A DNA stretch of 64,000 nucleotides from Chryseobacterium caseinilyticum (GTDB lineage: Bacteria > Bacteroidota > Bacteroidia > Flavobacteriales > Weeksellaceae). A model generated the notes under the pieces. The model was not told the origin of the DNA. It made no database searches and saw only the letters and a program-made list of their open reading frames with translations. This document shows, one piece after another, positions 63,024-64,000 of this stretch (position 1 is its first letter; each line of letters starts with the position of its first letter). The position numbers and the translations under genes are program-made. The stretch covers positions 1 to 64,000 of the forward strand of contig NZ_JACYFS010000006.1 of NCBI RefSeq assembly GCF_014837145.1, read 5' to 3'.

Positions 63024-64000
63024 CTATTTAATGATAAACTTTTTGCTTCCGATGAAGGAATTTTTGTCTGTAAAAACACTCAGAAAATAATCTCCGGAAG
63101 GCAATCCTCTCAGATCGATGGTTTTTTTGTCTGATGTTAAAACAATTTGCCCAACTACATTGATTATTTTGAAGGTATAGATTTCATCGTTTTTAATCCA
63201 GATATTGATTTCTTCTTTCGCAGGATTGGGATAAATTGTAAAATCTTTTATATTTTGATTTTTGATTTCAAAAGTACCCAGATTTGACGTAGGCATAAAC
63301 TGCGATACCACACAGGCAAAACGTGCAAAACCGAAGGCTTCGTCAGACGGATTTGGATTTCCTGAAGCAATTCCCGTGGGTTCGGAGTTGTAATTTACAG
63401 TTGGGTTTGCCCATCGGTTTATTCTGCTGCAGCTAAAACCGTTACCTGAGCACTCGTCGTTATATGCCATGATGGTTCTCCATCTTTGGGATGAAACACT
63501 TGCTGCTCCTAATATTATGGCAGTTCGGTTGACGTATCCGTGATGATTGCTGCATGGTGTAGTAGCTGTATCTACGAACCAGTCATGCCTCAATCCCATA
63601 TTGTGGCCCATTTCGTGAGCCATAGAGTAGTTTGAAACCACACAGCTGAAAACTGTTGCAGAAAATGCTGCATTTGCACTATAGTTTCCGGGTACTGTAT
63701 TTACATAACCCAATCCGCAGGTATTTGTAGGAGTAGAGGTTACCAAAGCACAAACATCTGCTCCATAAGTTGATCTTAAACTATGAACTTCATCCATAAA
63801 ACCATCATTGTTGTTTCTGAATCTCGGCAAATCTGTGCTTAGACTTCCGGATTCTGTATAGCCTATTTCTCCGGAATAAACCACATTAATTGTAGCATTG
63901 GATACTCCGGAATTTAGCAATGCATTATTAAAATTGGTAATTGCTGTTGCTATAAAAGAATTACTTTGTGCTGTGCCTCCCCAGGCAGTTTTTGCAGCAG
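63024..64000 (-). CDS. Exported metzincin zinc protease with T9SS sorting domain (5' end outside window)
   Basis: The frame is open from the right edge of the window (AAKTAWGGTAQSNSFIAT) to the stop at 63024, so the N-terminus is missing. The zinc site HEMGHNMGLRHDW is the metzincin consensus HExxHxxGxxH, as in reprolysin-like M12B enzymes, followed by IMAYNDECSGNG with the met-turn Met. A T9SS sorting domain occupies the C-terminus (FTIYPNPAKEEINIWI to NSFIGSKKFIIK). It should be an extracellular protease. A decayed relative of an M43-like protease lies 3 kb away. Confidence 0.9.
   Translation of the reverse strand, partial: AAKTAWGGTAQSNSFIATAITNFNNALLNSGVSNATINVVYSGEIGYTESGSLSTDLPRFRNNNDGFMDEVHSLRSTYGADVCALVTSTPTNTCGLGYVNTVPGNYSANAAFSATVFSCVVSNYSMAHEMGHNMGLRHDWFVDTATTPCSNHHGYVNRTAIILGAASVSSQRWRTIMAYNDECSGNGFSCSRINRWANPTVNYNSEPTGIASGNPNPSDEAFGFARFACVVSQFMPTSNLGTFEIKNQNIKDFTIYPNPAKEEINIWIKNDEIYTFKIINVVGQIVLTSDKKTIDLRGLPSGDYFLSVFTDKNSFIGSKKFIIK

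Overview
The window looks like a chromosomal segment of a low-GC flavobacterium, most like Chryseobacterium or a close Weeksellaceae relative. The reasons are: RpoC of 1421 aa; promoters of the Bacteroidetes type (TTTG, then TAnnTTTG) in front of many genes; several secreted proteins ending in a type IX secretion (T9SS) sorting domain with the YPNPA motif; signal peptides ending in AQ or SQ; flavobacterial families such as DUF5777, DUF6702 and DUF6794; and AT-rich spacers. Both ends cut a gene (rpoB on the left, a metalloprotease on the right). I saw no tRNA, rRNA, CRISPR array, phage or insertion-sequence transposase.

Layout. 1-5.3 kb: rpoB end, rpoC and a DUF3467 gene. 5.3-6.2 kb: a gene-free array of eleven 63-72 bp units with a higher-order period of about 404 bp. 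6.3-10.1 kb: a Crp/Fnr regulator and a five-gene envelope and electron-transfer operon with a CRP-like operator. 10.2-16.1 kb, minus strand: a UDG-like hypothetical, an EcsC/TerB-like protein, three paralogous secreted surface proteins (one frameshifted, one starting next to a 23-bp homopolymer) and a small secreted protein. 16.4-28.5 kb: mostly housekeeping and metabolic genes (phosphodiesterase, NmrA/HxlR divergent pair, M1 peptidase, HupE, DUF6702, ABC exporter, truA, lpxK, thioredoxin-like lipoprotein). 28.6-38.4 kb: a two-component system and four envelope genes that look like its targets. 38.6-47.6 kb: dinB, alpha-amylase, two paired exported proteins, carboxylesterase, alcohol dehydrogenase, an exported protein. 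47.7-50.2 kb: groES-groEL interrupted by a four-helix-bundle (S23/IVS-type) gene with imperfect inverted flanks. 50.2-60.1 kb: an accessory stretch with small lipoproteins, an orphan CDI immunity gene, gene fragments, dispersed palindromes and an Arr rifampin ADP-ribosyltransferase. 60.2-64 kb: a T9SS cargo protein, an outer-membrane protein, an AcpH-like protein and a metzincin protease.

The strongest new observation is a putative regulon at 31.4-34.4 kb. A palindrome of the form TCCCT-n6-AGGGA occurs three times. Each time its centre lies exactly 35.5 bp upstream of a TTTG -7 element, once in front of the LuxR-type response regulator gene itself and twice in front of outer-membrane genes. 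This points to an autoregulated two-component circuit controlling an OmpA/lipoprotein/beta-barrel module. The second is the four-helix-bundle gene in the groESL message, whose layout resembles the intervening sequences of some 23S rRNA genes. All function calls rest on reading motifs by eye; no database search was run.
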